Source: Faecalibacterium sp. An122 (GTDB lineage: Bacteria; Bacillota; Clostridia; Oscillospirales; Ruminococcaceae). From it: a stretch of DNA of 64,000 bases. Under the pieces are notes generated by a model, which ran no database searches, was not told the origin of the DNA, and saw only the letters and a list, made by a program, of their open reading frames with translations. Shown in pieces: positions 25,142-39,249 of the stretch; position 1 is the stretch's first letter; each line of letters starts with the position of its first letter. Location of the stretch: positions 62,001 through 126,000 of the forward strand of contig NZ_NFLL01000005.1 in the NCBI RefSeq assembly GCF_002160895.1, written 5' to 3'. A program made the position numbers and the translations under genes.

Positions 25142-27859
25142 ATGGATCAAGAAAAATATCTTATCCTCATCAATGGGCAGGATAAAACCGATGCGATTGC
25201 TTCGTTTCGGATGGAAGGCCAATACTGCGAGATTATCTATGCCAATTCTCCCAAAGCGTATCATTATCGGCGGGATAAAGTGCAGATTTTGGAACTGCAG
25301 CAGCGCTTGAATCCGGATGATTGGATTGTGGAGGCGGGAAATCATTCCCTGAACGATCTGGACGAGATTCTGGATTATGGCAGCTGGTATCGTTTTGTCC
25401 GGGCAGGACAAAAGGCTGTCTCGTGTCCCAAGGCGGATGTTTTGTTTCACCGGAACTGCCTGACGGATCAGTGGGTGCAGTCTCTCTTTGCCTATTTTAA
25501 GGAGACCGCCGGAGCGGTCGGACTGACGGTTGACAATGGTGTAAATCTGCTGAGCGCCCAATATGAACGGTGCAAGCGGATTGATAGTGAAACGGCGCTG
25601 GCCTGCTATCTGGATCCGGACATCAAGCCCCAAAAGCGCGATTTGCCCGGCGTCATTCTGTATCCGTTTGGCTTGAATCAGAGCCAAAAGATTGCGGTGG
25701 AACACGCCCTGTCCTCGCAGGTGAGCATCATCCAGGGCCCACCGGGAACGGGAAAGACCCAAACCATTCTGAATATTATCGCCAATGCGGTCCGGAACGG
25801 GAAAACGGTGGCGGTTGTTTCCAACAACAACGCCGCCACCCTCAACGTGGCCGAGAAAATGGAGGCCAAGGGCCTCTCGTTTCTCACCGCCTTTTTGGGC
25901 AGCCGGGCCAATAAAGAGCATTTTCTGGAAACCCAGACCGGGGAGTATCCCAATATGGAGTCCTGGGTGCTGGAGCCGGAAGAACAGCAGCGTCTGGCAA
26001 AGACCGTTGCGCAGCTGTCGCAGGAATTGAATCAGCGCCTGGATGCCAAGAACCGGATTGCGGCCATTCAGCAGGAACTGCTGGAATTGACCCCGGAAGA
26101 GCACAACTTTACATCCTATTATGAGAATGTAGGACAGGCTTTTCAGGGCCAGATCAAAAACTTATCGGCCCAGGAAACCCTGTCTCTGTGGCTGGAGTAT
26201 GAGGCTCATGCAGAAAATGGGAAACGGCTGGGCCTGCTGAAAAAGTTCTCGATTTGGCTTCGGTTCAACCGCAGCGCCCTGACGATTTTTGGTCAGGCTC
26301 CGGAAGTGGTCATTCCTTATCTTCAGCGGCAATTTTACCAGCTGCGCCGTCAGGAGCTGACGGATGAAAGAGAGCACCTGGAAAAGATGCTGGAACACTA
26401 TTCCTTCGATGAGAAAATGGAGGAATTGACAGACCTGTCCCTGTGCCTGTTTCGGGCAGAGCTGAGCCGGCGGTTCCGCTGGAAAGGAAAGCGGCCCTGT
26501 TTTGATGGGAAGAGCTTTTGGGGGGATCCCGGCAAAGTCAACGCAGCATATCCGGTGATCCTGAGCACGACCCATTCCATCAAGGGAACGCTGCATCCCG
26601 ATCATGTTTATGACTATCTAATTGTGGATGAGGCCTCGCAGGTGGATCTGGCCACCGGCGTGCTTGCTCTCTCCTGTGCAAAGAATGTGGTGATTGTGGG
26701 CGACTTCCAGCAGCTTCCCAATGTTCTGGACGGCGATACCATTCAAAAGAGTGAGGCGGTCTGGAACCAGTGTTCTTTGCCGGAGGCCTACCGTTTCTCG
26801 ACCCACAGCCTGCTTGCCTCTGCGCTGGAAGTGTGGAAGGATGCGCCGATGGTACTCTTGCGGGAGCATTACCGCTGCCATCCCAAAATCATCAATTTCT
26901 GCAATCAGAAATTCTATGGGGGCAAACTGATCGTCATGACCGAGGACCACGGAGAACCCGATGTCCTGACCATGTACAAGACGCCCCAGGGCAATCACGC
27001 CCGGGGACACCTGAACCAGCGTCAGATTGACGTGATGCGGGAAGAAGTGCTGCCCAGGCTGAAAAAGCAGGGATACGACCAGATTGGAATTATCACTCCC
27101 TATCGGGATCAGGTGGCGGCCATCCAGACCCAGCTGGGCGAAGAATGGGAAGTGGCAACCGTCCACGAATTCCAGGGCCGCGAAAAGGAAGCCATTGTAC
27201 TGACTTCGGTGGACAATGTGATCACCCAGTTTGTGGACGATCCCCATATGCTCAACGTGGCCGTGTCACGGGCGGTGCGGTCCCTTGCGGTGATTACCTC
27301 CAGCGATCCGCGGAACGACACAACCAACTATGGCGAGCTGACCCGCTATATTCAGTACAACAACTGCGAAGTGGTGAACAGCGCGGTTTACTCGGTGTTT
27401 GACCTGCTCTACAAGGGCTATGCGGAACAGCGCCGGGTGTATCTGCAAAAGCACAGACGGATTTCAGACTACGACTCCGAAAATCTGCTCTATACCGTCC
27501 TTGAAGGAATACTCCAGAAAGAACCGTTTGCTTCGGTGGACTGCGCCGTCCATGTGTCGGTCAATCACTTGATCCGGGATTACAGCCTCTTGACCGAGGA
27601 GGAAGCTGTTTACGCCCGGAATCCCCTGACCCATGTGGACTTTCTGCTGTTCCGGCGGGTGGATAAATCGCCGGTGCTGGCCGTGGAGGTGGATGGAACC
27701 GCATTCCATGCAGCCGGCAGCGTACAGGCCCGGCGAGACGAGAAAAAGAATCGTATCTTTGCGCGGTGCGGAATTCCCTTGCTGCGCCTTCGGTCCGATG
27801 AGAGCGAAGAGGCCCTTCGGATCGAACAGGCTCTGGAACAGGCGCTGAAAGGAAACTGA
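25142..27859 (+). CDS. SF1 helicase (Dna2/NAM7-like) with C-terminal DUF2726-type nuclease-like domain
   Basis: 905 residues. After an unassigned N-terminal region (1 to about 175) comes a superfamily 1 helicase. Its motifs are Walker A GPPGTGKT at about 199-206, Walker B LIVDEASQVD at about 494, GDFQQLPNVL, REHYRCHPKIINFCN at about 575, VHEFQGREKEAIVL at about 673, and LNVAVSRAV at about 703. The end, about 825-905, reads THVDFLLF...VLAVEVDGTAFH...RIFARCGIPLLRLRSDE. That is the pattern of DUF2726, related to restriction-endonuclease-like folds. It stands alone with its own promoter and terminator between two metabolic loci. DNA repair and phage defence are both possible. Confidence 0.85.
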   Translation: MDQEKYLILINGQDKTDAIASFRMEGQYCEIIYANSPKAYHYRRDKVQILELQQRLNPDDWIVEAGNHSLNDLDEILDYGSWYRFVRAGQKAVSCPKADVLFHRNCLTDQWVQSLFAYFKETAGAVGLTVDNGVNLLSAQYERCKRIDSETALACYLDPDIKPQKRDLPGVILYPFGLNQSQKIAVEHALSSQVSIIQGPPGTGKTQTILNIIANAVRNGKTVAVVSNNNAATLNVAEKMEAKGLSFLTAFLGSRANKEHFLETQTGEYPNMESWVLEPEEQQRLAKTVAQLSQELNQRLDAKNRIAAIQQELLELTPEEHNFTSYYENVGQAFQGQIKNLSAQETLSLWLEYEAHAENGKRLGLLKKFSIWLRFNRSALTIFGQAPEVVIPYLQRQFYQLRRQELTDEREHLEKMLEHYSFDEKMEELTDLSLCLFRAELSRRFRWKGKRPCFDGKSFWGDPGKVNAAYPVILSTTHSIKGTLHPDHVYDYLIVDEASQVDLATGVLALSCAKNVVIVGDFQQLPNVLDGDTIQKSEAVWNQCSLPEAYRFSTHSLLASALEVWKDAPMVLLREHYRCHPKIINFCNQKFYGGKLIVMTEDHGEPDVLTMYKTPQGNHARGHLNQRQIDVMREEVLPRLKKQGYDQIGIITPYRDQVAAIQTQLGEEWEVATVHEFQGREKEAIVLTSVDNVITQFVDDPHMLNVAVSRAVRSLAVITSSDPRNDTTNYGELTRYIQYNNCEVVNSAVYSVFDLLYKGYAEQRRVYLQKHRRISDYDSENLLYTVLEGILQKEPFASVDCAVHVSVNHLIRDYSLLTEEEAVYARNPLTHVDFLLFRRVDKSPVLAVEVDGTAFHAAGSVQARRDEKKNRIFARCGIPLLRLRSDESEEALRIEQALEQALKGN

Positions 27860-27884
27860 AACCACACAACAACAGATAGCAAAA

Positions 27885-27925
27885 GCCTCCTGTGGTAAGA
27901 GAAGCTACCACAGGAGGCCTTTTTG
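27885..27925. terminator. Bidirectional terminator between helicase and yczE-like gene
   Basis: Perfect 13-bp stem GCCTCCTGTGGTA / TACCACAGGAGGC with T-rich sequence on the plus side and an A-rich flank serving the convergent minus-strand operon. A degenerate copy lies at 38266-38312. Confidence 0.88.
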
Positions 27926-27949
27926 TTGTCGGTTCAGGGGAGCAGGCGA

Positions 27950-30051
<2,102 letters not shown>

Positions 30052-30067
30052 TTACCTCGGTCAATGC

Positions 30068-31414
30068 TTACTCTTTTTCGTCGATGCCCACCACGCAGGT
30101 AAAGACGGCGGCCAGGATGAAGGAGGCCAGGACCATCAGGGGAATCCAAATGAAGCCGGCGTCACAGTTGAACACAGGCAGCGAGAGGATGCCGGGCAGG
30201 GCGATGGCGGTGGCGTAGCCGTTCAGCAGGCCCAGGATGCCGGAAGTGATGGCGGCAGCGGTGCAGGCGCAGAAGAAAGGCTTCTTGTACCGCAGGGTGA
30301 CGCCGTAGATGGCGGGCTCAGTGATGCCAAAGAAGGCGGTGATGCAGGCCGACAGGGCGGCGGTGCGCATGGTCTTGCTGCGGGTGCGGATGGCCACGCC
30401 GAGGGCGGCGCCGCTCTGGGCGATGTTGGCACAGATGGCGCTGCAGAGCATGGCGGTCATGCCGGTCTCAGCCACCAGCTGGATCTGGATGGGCATGATG
30501 GAGTAGTGCATGCCGAACATGACCAGGATGGGCCGTAAGAAGCCCAGCAGGGCGCCGGCCACCAGGCCGCTGACCGAGAACAGCCAGGCGATGGCGTTGG
30601 CCAGGTAGGAACCGATGTAGGCGCCGATGGGGCCCAGCAGGGCCAGCTCCAGGGGAATCATGATGAACAGGGTCACCATGGGCACCAGGACCACCCGCAG
30701 CATGTCGGGGATGATCCGGTTGACGAAGTCATAGACGTACTTCAGGACGAACACCGACAGGATGATGGGGATGACGGTGCTGGTATAGGTGACGGTCCGT
30801 AGGGGAATGCCCAGGAAGTCCAGGCTGACGTCGGCGTAGTTGACGGTGAAATAGATGTAGCCGCCGGCCAGCAGCATGGCCAGGGCGCGGTTGGTCTTGA
30901 ATTTTTCTGCAGCGGTGATGGCCAGCATGAAGGGCAGGAAGTAGAAAATCAGCTGGCCCATCATGTTCAGGACGGTATAGGTGCCGCTGGAGGAATCCAG
31001 GCCCAGGGCCACCGCAATGTTCAGCACGCACTGAATCATGCCGCAGCCCACCAGGGCGGGCAGGATGGGGGTGAACATGCTGGCAATGGTCTCGGCCAGA
31101 GCGTTGATGGGGTTCTGCTTTTTCTTGGGCAGGGGGGCGCCGTCGTCGTCCACTTCGCCGCCGGCTGCAATCTTGTAGGAGGAGATGATCTCCTTATAGA
31201 AGGCTTCCACCTTGGCGCCGATGACCACCTGGGTCTGGCCGCCCTTGTTCTGGGCGGTGAGGACGCCCTCCACGCTGCCCAGATGATCCATATCCACCTG
31301 GGCCTCATTCTTGACCACAAAGCGCAGGCGGGTGGCGCAGTGGGTCAGGCTCTGGATGTTGTCAACGCCGCCGACATACTGTACGATCTGCGACGCACTG
31401 GTTTTGATGTCCAT
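30068..31414 (-). CDS. PTS beta-glucoside transporter, subunits IIB and IIC
   Basis: 448 residues. The IIB domain (1 to about 85) has the phosphorylated cysteine C26 in THCATRLRF. The IIC domain of about ten membrane segments follows and contains FGITEPAIYGVTLRYKKPF, a hallmark of the glucose/glucoside family. No IIA domain is fused, so the IIA must come from another protein, possibly the IIBCA at 36056. ATG 31414 is supported by AAAGGAG. Confidence 0.92.
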   Translation of the reverse strand: MDIKTSASQIVQYVGGVDNIQSLTHCATRLRFVVKNEAQVDMDHLGSVEGVLTAQNKGGQTQVVIGAKVEAFYKEIISSYKIAAGGEVDDDGAPLPKKKQNPINALAETIASMFTPILPALVGCGMIQCVLNIAVALGLDSSSGTYTVLNMMGQLIFYFLPFMLAITAAEKFKTNRALAMLLAGGYIYFTVNYADVSLDFLGIPLRTVTYTSTVIPIILSVFVLKYVYDFVNRIIPDMLRVVLVPMVTLFIMIPLELALLGPIGAYIGSYLANAIAWLFSVSGLVAGALLGFLRPILVMFGMHYSIMPIQIQLVAETGMTAMLCSAICANIAQSGAALGVAIRTRSKTMRTAALSACITAFFGITEPAIYGVTLRYKKPFFCACTAAAITSGILGLLNGYATAIALPGILSLPVFNCDAGFIWIPLMVLASFILAAVFTCVVGIDEKE

Positions 31415-31450
31415 GGTTGCTCCTTTCTGTTCCAAGGGCGGGGCCGGGGA

Positions 31451-32311
31451 TCAGTCCTGATCCGGCTTTTTCTCCCGCGTTTCCAGAATCACGTTCATGA
31501 TGTGATAGATCAGATAGCCCTGTTCTGCATCCGATACCTTGCGGTGATAGTCGCGCTCAATCATCCGGGCGATGTCCTTGACGCACAGGAAAGCGTCGGG
31601 GAATTCCAGCCGGCCCATATTGTACATCAGAAGGTTGGTTTCCTGTTCGCTGGCGGGGTCCAGAATCCGTCGCGCAAAAAATTGCAGATGGCGGATGAAC
31701 CGCTCATACCGCAGAGAATTCTCGTTCAGGTGCACCTCAAAGGATGTCTCGATGATGCAGAGAATCTTCTGGATGATATGGGTGATCTCCAGCAGGTCGT
31801 CGAAGCGGCCGTCGATGGAGGCGCTGACAATGTGCAGGGTGATGAAGCCGATTTCGTCGGGGGAAACGTTGATGCCGGTCCGCTGGGCAATGATCTGCCC
31901 GGCCTGCTCGGCCAGCTGATACTGCTTGTGGTACAGCTGGCGGATGTCTGGCAGCAGGGGATTGGCCAGCACTACACCGGTCCGCTCCCGCTCAAGGGAA
32001 GTGGAAATATGGTCGGTGAGGGTCAGAAGCAGGCTTTCCTTGACGGGATAGCCCTGGGAACGGATCATGGAAAGGATTTCTTCCGAAATGGACAGATAAA
32101 CGTCCGCCTGGTCGATGCTGCTGAGGATGGTGTCCAGCCGGCTGCCCAGACCCGGGTCACTGAGCAGGTACCGCTTTTCCACCAGCGCTTCATCCAGCAG
32201 GTCGCCGGCCTTTTTTCCAAAGACCACGCCCCGGCCGGTGACAATCATGTCCTGGCCATCGCCGTCGGTGACGGCGGCGCAGCTGTTGTTGTATATCCGT
32301 GTGATTACCAT
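31451..32311 (-). CDS. BglG/LicT-family transcription antiterminator (first copy)
   Basis: 286 residues. The RNA-binding domain comes first (MVITRIYNNSCAAVTDGDGQDMIVTGRGVVFGKKAG), then two PTS regulation domains. PRD1 is around 65-165 with LTDHISTSLERE. PRD2 is around 170-285 with RFIRHLQFFARRIL and YLIYHIMNV. When the substrate is present it binds a RAT hairpin in the leader and prevents termination. ATG 32311 is preceded by AAAGGAGG. Its own leader carries such elements. Confidence 0.93.
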   Translation of the reverse strand: MVITRIYNNSCAAVTDGDGQDMIVTGRGVVFGKKAGDLLDEALVEKRYLLSDPGLGSRLDTILSSIDQADVYLSISEEILSMIRSQGYPVKESLLLTLTDHISTSLERERTGVVLANPLLPDIRQLYHKQYQLAEQAGQIIAQRTGINVSPDEIGFITLHIVSASIDGRFDDLLEITHIIQKILCIIETSFEVHLNENSLRYERFIRHLQFFARRILDPASEQETNLLMYNMGRLEFPDAFLCVKDIARMIERDYHRKVSDAEQGYLIYHIMNVILETREKKPDQD

Positions 32312-32427
32312 GGTGTCCACCTCCTTTGTCTTTGTGTTGGGATGCAGAGCTCTGTTTTAAACGTTCCGGCCTCCTTTCCGCTGGAAAAGCCGGCCTGAAA
32401 CAGAAAAAAGCAGGCTCTCCCACACAG

Positions 32428-32467
32428 CAAAAAAACGATAGTCCAACCCTTCAGGGGGCTGGATATC
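32428..32467 (-). terminator. Leader terminator of the first beta-glucoside operon
   Basis: On the minus strand GATA-TCCAGCCC pairs with GGGTTGGA-C-TATC (one bulge), followed by seven T. It lies between the promoter and bglG and is the likely target of antitermination. Confidence 0.82.
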
Positions 32468-32484
32468 CTGTTTTGCAAGACCGT

Positions 32485-32513
32485 GGTTAAGCCTACTTTC
32501 GTAGTTGCCTTCC
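32485..32513 (-). promoter_or_regulatory. RAT-like antiterminator element
   Basis: The minus strand reads GGAAGGCAACTAC, a GAAA-like loop, and GTAGGCTTAACC, close in spacing to the LicT/BglG RAT consensus with its paired GG...AACC and ACT...AGGC parts. It precedes the terminator by about 17 bases, without the usual overlap, which lowers confidence. Confidence 0.5.
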
Positions 32514-32530
32514 TTGTTTCTTGTGATACA

Positions 32531-32559
32531 AGAATAGTGAAAAATTCACATTTTGTCAA
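32531..32559 (-). promoter_or_regulatory. Predicted promoter of the first beta-glucoside operon
   Basis: The minus strand has TTGACA (32559-32554), spacer 17, TATTCT (32536-32531). The spacer contains the dyad GTGAATTTTTCAC, which could be an operator. Confidence 0.75.
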
Positions 32560-32639
32560 TACGATTTCGTTGTAAAAGTCATTTTTGGAAGTTGTGCATA
32601 AAAAAGTCTGTCGATTTTGTGCACAAGCGAAGGCCCCTG

Positions 32640-32691
32640 GAATCCGATGCCTGCGGATTCCAGGAAGCGCTCCGTATTCGGCTGCCGGTTA
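32640..32691 (-). repeat. 52-bp remnant of a CAP-domain gene 3' end
   Basis: 46 of 52 bases match 46259-46310, the 3' coding end of the transglutaminase/CAP protein. Translated on the minus strand it gives NRQPNTERFLESAGIGF against NWQPNMDRFLESAGIGF. It begins at the stop codon of the AEC transporter gene and contains an 11-bp hairpin. This is best read as a scar of a lost paralogue. Confidence 0.7.
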
Positions 32692-32692
32692 A

Positions 32693-33625
32693 TTAAATGA
32701 CCACGTCAAACAGCCCCAGCATCACCGGCATGGTTGCGATGGACAGCAGGGTGGACAGGACATAGAGGGAGCTGGATTTCCCGGCATCCTGGCCGTACAG
32801 CTGGGCCATGGAGGTGATGGTGGTGCAGGCCGGAGTGATGGCGGCCAGATAGACGGTCATCAGGATGGCCTTGCCGTCGGGCAGAAAGGATACAGCCCCA
32901 GACACCCACAACAAAGCCAGAGCGGCCAGGGGATAGATCAGCAGCCGCAGAGCAGCTGTAAGGTAATAGCGAGGGGTGCACAGCAGCTGCTTCAGGGGAG
33001 ATTCCGCGATGGCCATGCCGGCCAGCAGCATCCCCAGAGGCCCCATCAGATTCCCCATGCTGTCCATGGCCCCCACCAGGACGCTGGGCAGGGGGATATG
33101 GCCCAGATAGAGCACAGCGCCCACCAGGATGGAGATCAAATTCACGTTGGTGAGGATGGATTTCAGACTGAGGGAGCCGGCGCCCCGCAGAACCGTGCTG
33201 CCGTGGGTCCACAGCAGGACCAGCTGAACAATGATGAAGGCACAGGAGTAAATCACATATTCCTGACCCAGAAGGGCCTGTACCAGCGGAATCACCAGAG
33301 CACCGGCGTTGCTGTAGATGGCGGTGGCTCGCTCCACCGCATCCAGCCCCAAAGGCCGCCGCAGGACGACAGTCAGGGCCAGAAACACGATGTGAATAGC
33401 TGCAGCCGCCCCAAAGGAAACCAGCAGGCCGGCGCGCACCTGGGGGCTGTCCTGGATCTGAAAAGCGTCGATGATGACGCAGGGAATCACCAGATAGACC
33501 AGAATCACCGACAGCACCTTGCTGTCGGCCGCCCGGAGCAGGCCGGTGCGGACAATCAGATAGCCGCAAAACAAAATCAGGAACAGCTGCGCAATCTGCT
33601 GCGCCAGCAAAAGGGCAATCTCCAT
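32693..33625 (-). CDS. AEC-family membrane transporter
   Basis: 310 residues and about ten membrane segments of the auxin efflux carrier family: FLILFCGYLIVRTGLL near the start, VYLVIPCVIIDAF, TAIYSNAGALVIPL and PLGMLLAGMAIAESPL. Such proteins move organic acids or related anions. ATG 33625 has GAGGAGGT upstream, so the longer frame to 33661 is rejected. It follows the second bglG after a terminator, so it may be expressed by read-through or from an unseen promoter. Confidence 0.88.
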   Translation of the reverse strand: MEIALLLAQQIAQLFLILFCGYLIVRTGLLRAADSKVLSVILVYLVIPCVIIDAFQIQDSPQVRAGLLVSFGAAAAIHIVFLALTVVLRRPLGLDAVERATAIYSNAGALVIPLVQALLGQEYVIYSCAFIIVQLVLLWTHGSTVLRGAGSLSLKSILTNVNLISILVGAVLYLGHIPLPSVLVGAMDSMGNLMGPLGMLLAGMAIAESPLKQLLCTPRYYLTAALRLLIYPLAALALLWVSGAVSFLPDGKAILMTVYLAAITPACTTITSMAQLYGQDAGKSSSLYVLSTLLSIATMPVMLGLFDVVI

Positions 33626-33661
33626 AGAACATACCTCCTCACCCGGAAACAGAGCGGGCAT

Positions 33662-33693
33662 AAAAAGAGAGATGCCCCAAAGGGCACCTCTCT
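33662..33693 (-). terminator. Terminator after second bglG
   Basis: The minus strand AGAGAGGTGCCC / GGGCATCTCTCT stem is followed by five T, placed between the bglG stop and the AEC transporter. Confidence 0.85.
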
Positions 33694-33706
33694 GCGTGGG
33701 ACAGGC

Positions 33707-34564
33707 TTACTTGGATGACGTGTCGTCCTCCGTGGTTTTGGTCAGACGGGCGATGTGCAGCGCCAGATAGGCGGTCTCCTCGTTGGGAAGAAAGACGTTG
33801 TATTTGCGCAGCAAAAAGGTGCGGATTCGCTCGGCGCAGTCGGTGGCTTCGGGATAGCCGCTCTGCATCTGCCGGAACAGGAAATCATCCTCGCTGTCCA
33901 TCAGCTTGCCGGAGAAAAAACGGTCGGCGAAAAACTGCAGATGGCTGATGAACCGGGAAAAATGGATGCTCTCGGTGTTCAGGCTGGTGTGCATGCGGTA
34001 GGTGACGATGTTGGTCAGCTCGCCGATCAGCAGCGCGGCCTTCATGGCATCGCCGCCGGCCCCCACATCCTGGCGGGCGTTGACGATGTGAAAAGCGATG
34101 TTCCCGGCTTCCTCCTCGGGCAGATCCACACCCAGAAGCTCGGAAGTACGCCGCAGGCCCCGCAGGCCCACCTCAAATTCCCGGCGGTAAAAATGCTTGA
34201 TCTCCCAGAAAACCCGGTTGGTGACCACAATGCCCTTCTTCTGGCGCTCCACTGCAAAATGAAGGTGATCGGTCAGCATCAGGTAGATGTGGGGAGAAAG
34301 GGTCACCCCCATGGACGTCTCCGCATCGGCCACAATGTCCTGGGTCAGTTCCAGATACACCGGCGGGATGGAGGAAAACAGCTCAATCATGGGCTGAGCA
34401 TCGGGGTTGGACAGCGGAATGAAAACCCGGTCTGAAGGCTGACGGTCTATGGTTTCCCCGGGGCGGCGGCCATAACCGATTCCTTTGCCCAGCAGGATGG
34501 ATTCCTCTCCGTTTTCATCCTGCACCAGCACGACGCTGCTGTTCAGCACCTTGCGTATCTGCAT
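33707..34564 (-). CDS. BglG/LicT-family transcription antiterminator (second copy)
   Basis: 285 residues in the same order as the first copy: RNA-binding domain (MQIRKVLNSSVVLVQDENG, GKGIGYGRRPG), PRD1 (LTDHLHFAVERQKKGI) and PRD2 (SRFISHLQFFADRFF, AYLALHIARLTK). Here the regulator follows the glycosidase, whereas the first copy precedes its operon. The ribosome binding site AAAGGAGG is 13 bases from the ATG, longer than usual. Confidence 0.92.
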   Translation of the reverse strand: MQIRKVLNSSVVLVQDENGEESILLGKGIGYGRRPGETIDRQPSDRVFIPLSNPDAQPMIELFSSIPPVYLELTQDIVADAETSMGVTLSPHIYLMLTDHLHFAVERQKKGIVVTNRVFWEIKHFYRREFEVGLRGLRRTSELLGVDLPEEEAGNIAFHIVNARQDVGAGGDAMKAALLIGELTNIVTYRMHTSLNTESIHFSRFISHLQFFADRFFSGKLMDSEDDFLFRQMQSGYPEATDCAERIRTFLLRKYNVFLPNEETAYLALHIARLTKTTEDDTSSK

Positions 34565-34604
34565 GGGGTCATCACCGCCTCCTTTGTGTTGATGCTGTCT
34601 CGGT

Positions 34605-37918
<3,314 letters not shown>

Positions 37919-38055
37919 TTGAGAAATCCTCCTTGTTGACTGTACACATCCTTTGCCATTCGGCCAAAATGGCAAAAGAAAAAGACCCAACAGAACACAA
38001 CCTACAGCTTCCCCCTCTTGTGATAAAGAAATGGTAAGCCTGGGATGTTCCGTCA

Positions 38056-38085
38056 GATCCTGCCTGCATGACCAGTGACATGTCC
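38056..38085 (-). promoter_or_regulatory. RAT-like element in the IIBCA leader
   Basis: The minus strand reads GGACATGTCACTG, a six-base loop and CAGGCAGGATC. This agrees with the RAT pattern GGATTGTTACTG...CAGGCAAAACC at most paired positions. It lies 20 bases downstream of the predicted promoter. A clear terminator was not found behind it. Confidence 0.5.
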
Positions 38086-38105
38086 AACCGGTAACTTGTA
38101 TCCAT

Positions 38106-38134
38106 AGTATAGTAAAATGCACGCCCCGACGCAA
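38106..38134 (-). promoter_or_regulatory. Predicted promoter of the second beta-glucoside operon
   Basis: The minus strand has TTGCGT (38134-38129), spacer 17, TATACT (38111-38106). Confidence 0.65.
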
Positions 38135-38265
38135 CATCCAATTCACACAAAATTCATACTTTCAATTTGTGCAGATATACTTTGACAGGGCGTGAATTTG
38201 TTCCTGGACAAAGCAGAAAAGACGGCAGGCATGGCCCGGATGGAACGGTAGCTCATACATGGCAA

Positions 38266-38402
38266 AGCCCTCCTGCGGAAGATTCTCTTGCCACAGGAAG
38301 CCTTTTCGCTGCCTGTTGAGGCGGTTTAAAATGGATTGCTCAAGAGAACAGGCGATGGGTCCGTTTTGGCCGGAAAGGATTCAGACCGGGGGCCGGCAGG
38401 CT
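38266..38402 (-). pseudogene. Remnant of the 3' end of a yczE-like gene with its terminator
   Basis: The segment parallels 27883-28000 base by base: a decayed copy of the GCCTCCTG hairpin, then AGGCGAT, TTTGGCC, GGATTCA-ACC, GGGGGCC and CAGGC in the same order and spacing. On the minus strand it encodes AGPRSESFPAKT where the intact protein has LAPWFESCLAKAS. Only about the last 25 codons survive. It suggests that a second yczE once followed a glucoside operon here. Confidence 0.65.
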
Positions 38403-38409
38403 GAAAAAT

Positions 38410-38450
38410 CGAAAAGCGGCAGAGGCTTTTGGGCCCTGCCGCTTTTGTTT
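38410..38450. terminator. Terminator after gntR
   Basis: Stem GCGGCAG / CTGCCGC (38414-38444 region) with TTTT on the plus side and TTTTCGATTTTT on the minus side. The minus direction ends the gntR transcript. Confidence 0.7.
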
Positions 38451-38492
38451 ATCGGGAGAGGCACCAAATTTTAAATCCTATGCCTCCCGATG

Positions 38493-39227
38493 TTATTCGT
38501 CCTTTTCCTTGTGGCGGTTCCTTCGATGCAGATACACTTCCTTGTTAAAGGGGACGATATAGGTGCATTCGTAGTGAATCGCTGTAATGTTGCTGTGGAC
38601 AAAGACCCGACCGTCCCGCAGGTAACCCCGTGAAGTGATACAGAAAGCCGGTTCGCCTTTTTTGCAGCTGAGCAGACCTGCTTCTTCACGGGTCAGCTGG
38701 GTGGGACGGTAGGTGGTCATAAAACGTGAGATGCGGTAGCCTTGTTCCATCGCAAGGTTTTGGATGGAATCTTCCACGCTCTCTCTGTCCACATAGGGAA
38801 ACAAGGTGCAGGGAAGGTAGCCCGTCTCGATCTGGGTCTTGATATAGTTCATGATCCGTACCCGGCGGAACTCCCATACTTCTTCGCTGGCATCAATGTC
38901 AAAAATCCGGATCAGCTCCGGGCCCGCCTTTATTTTGCGCAGGGACAGCATTTCAGAGCGAAGGGTACTGTACTGGATCTGGGTGGCTGAATTGTAGACC
39001 ATCGGATATTTTTGGACGTTTCTCCGAATGTAGATACCGTCTCCGCGCTGGCGGTGAATCATGCCCATCCCTTCCAGACGGTTCAGGGCCTGCTGGACGG
39101 TGTAGCGGGATACCCCGTAGTCTTGTGCCAGGACACGTTCCGCCGGCAGCTTTCCCTCAGGAAATTGATGCTGAAAGATCTTACTGATCAGATCTTCGAT
39201 CAAAAACTGCGTCTTTTTGGCTGTCAT
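38493..39227 (-). CDS. GntR-family regulator, HutC/UTRA type
   Basis: 244 residues. The N-terminal winged helix reads IFQHQFPEGKLPAERVLAQDYGVSRYTVQQALNRLEGMGMIHRQRGDGIYI. The C-terminal ligand-binding domain contains FRRVRIMN and ITAIHYECTYIVPF. It begins 22 bases after the dehydratase gene and is therefore its operon partner. It probably represses that operon and perhaps the divergent PTS, with a sugar acid or phosphate as signal. ATG 39227 (AGAGGTG upstream) replaces the longer frame to 39344, which overlaps the neighbour. Confidence 0.9.
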   Translation of the reverse strand: MTAKKTQFLIEDLISKIFQHQFPEGKLPAERVLAQDYGVSRYTVQQALNRLEGMGMIHRQRGDGIYIRRNVQKYPMVYNSATQIQYSTLRSEMLSLRKIKAGPELIRIFDIDASEEVWEFRRVRIMNYIKTQIETGYLPCTLFPYVDRESVEDSIQNLAMEQGYRISRFMTTYRPTQLTREEAGLLSCKKGEPAFCITSRGYLRDGRVFVHSNITAIHYECTYIVPFNKEVYLHRRNRHKEKDE

Positions 39228-39249
39228 CCTGGCACCTCTTTTCGATCTG

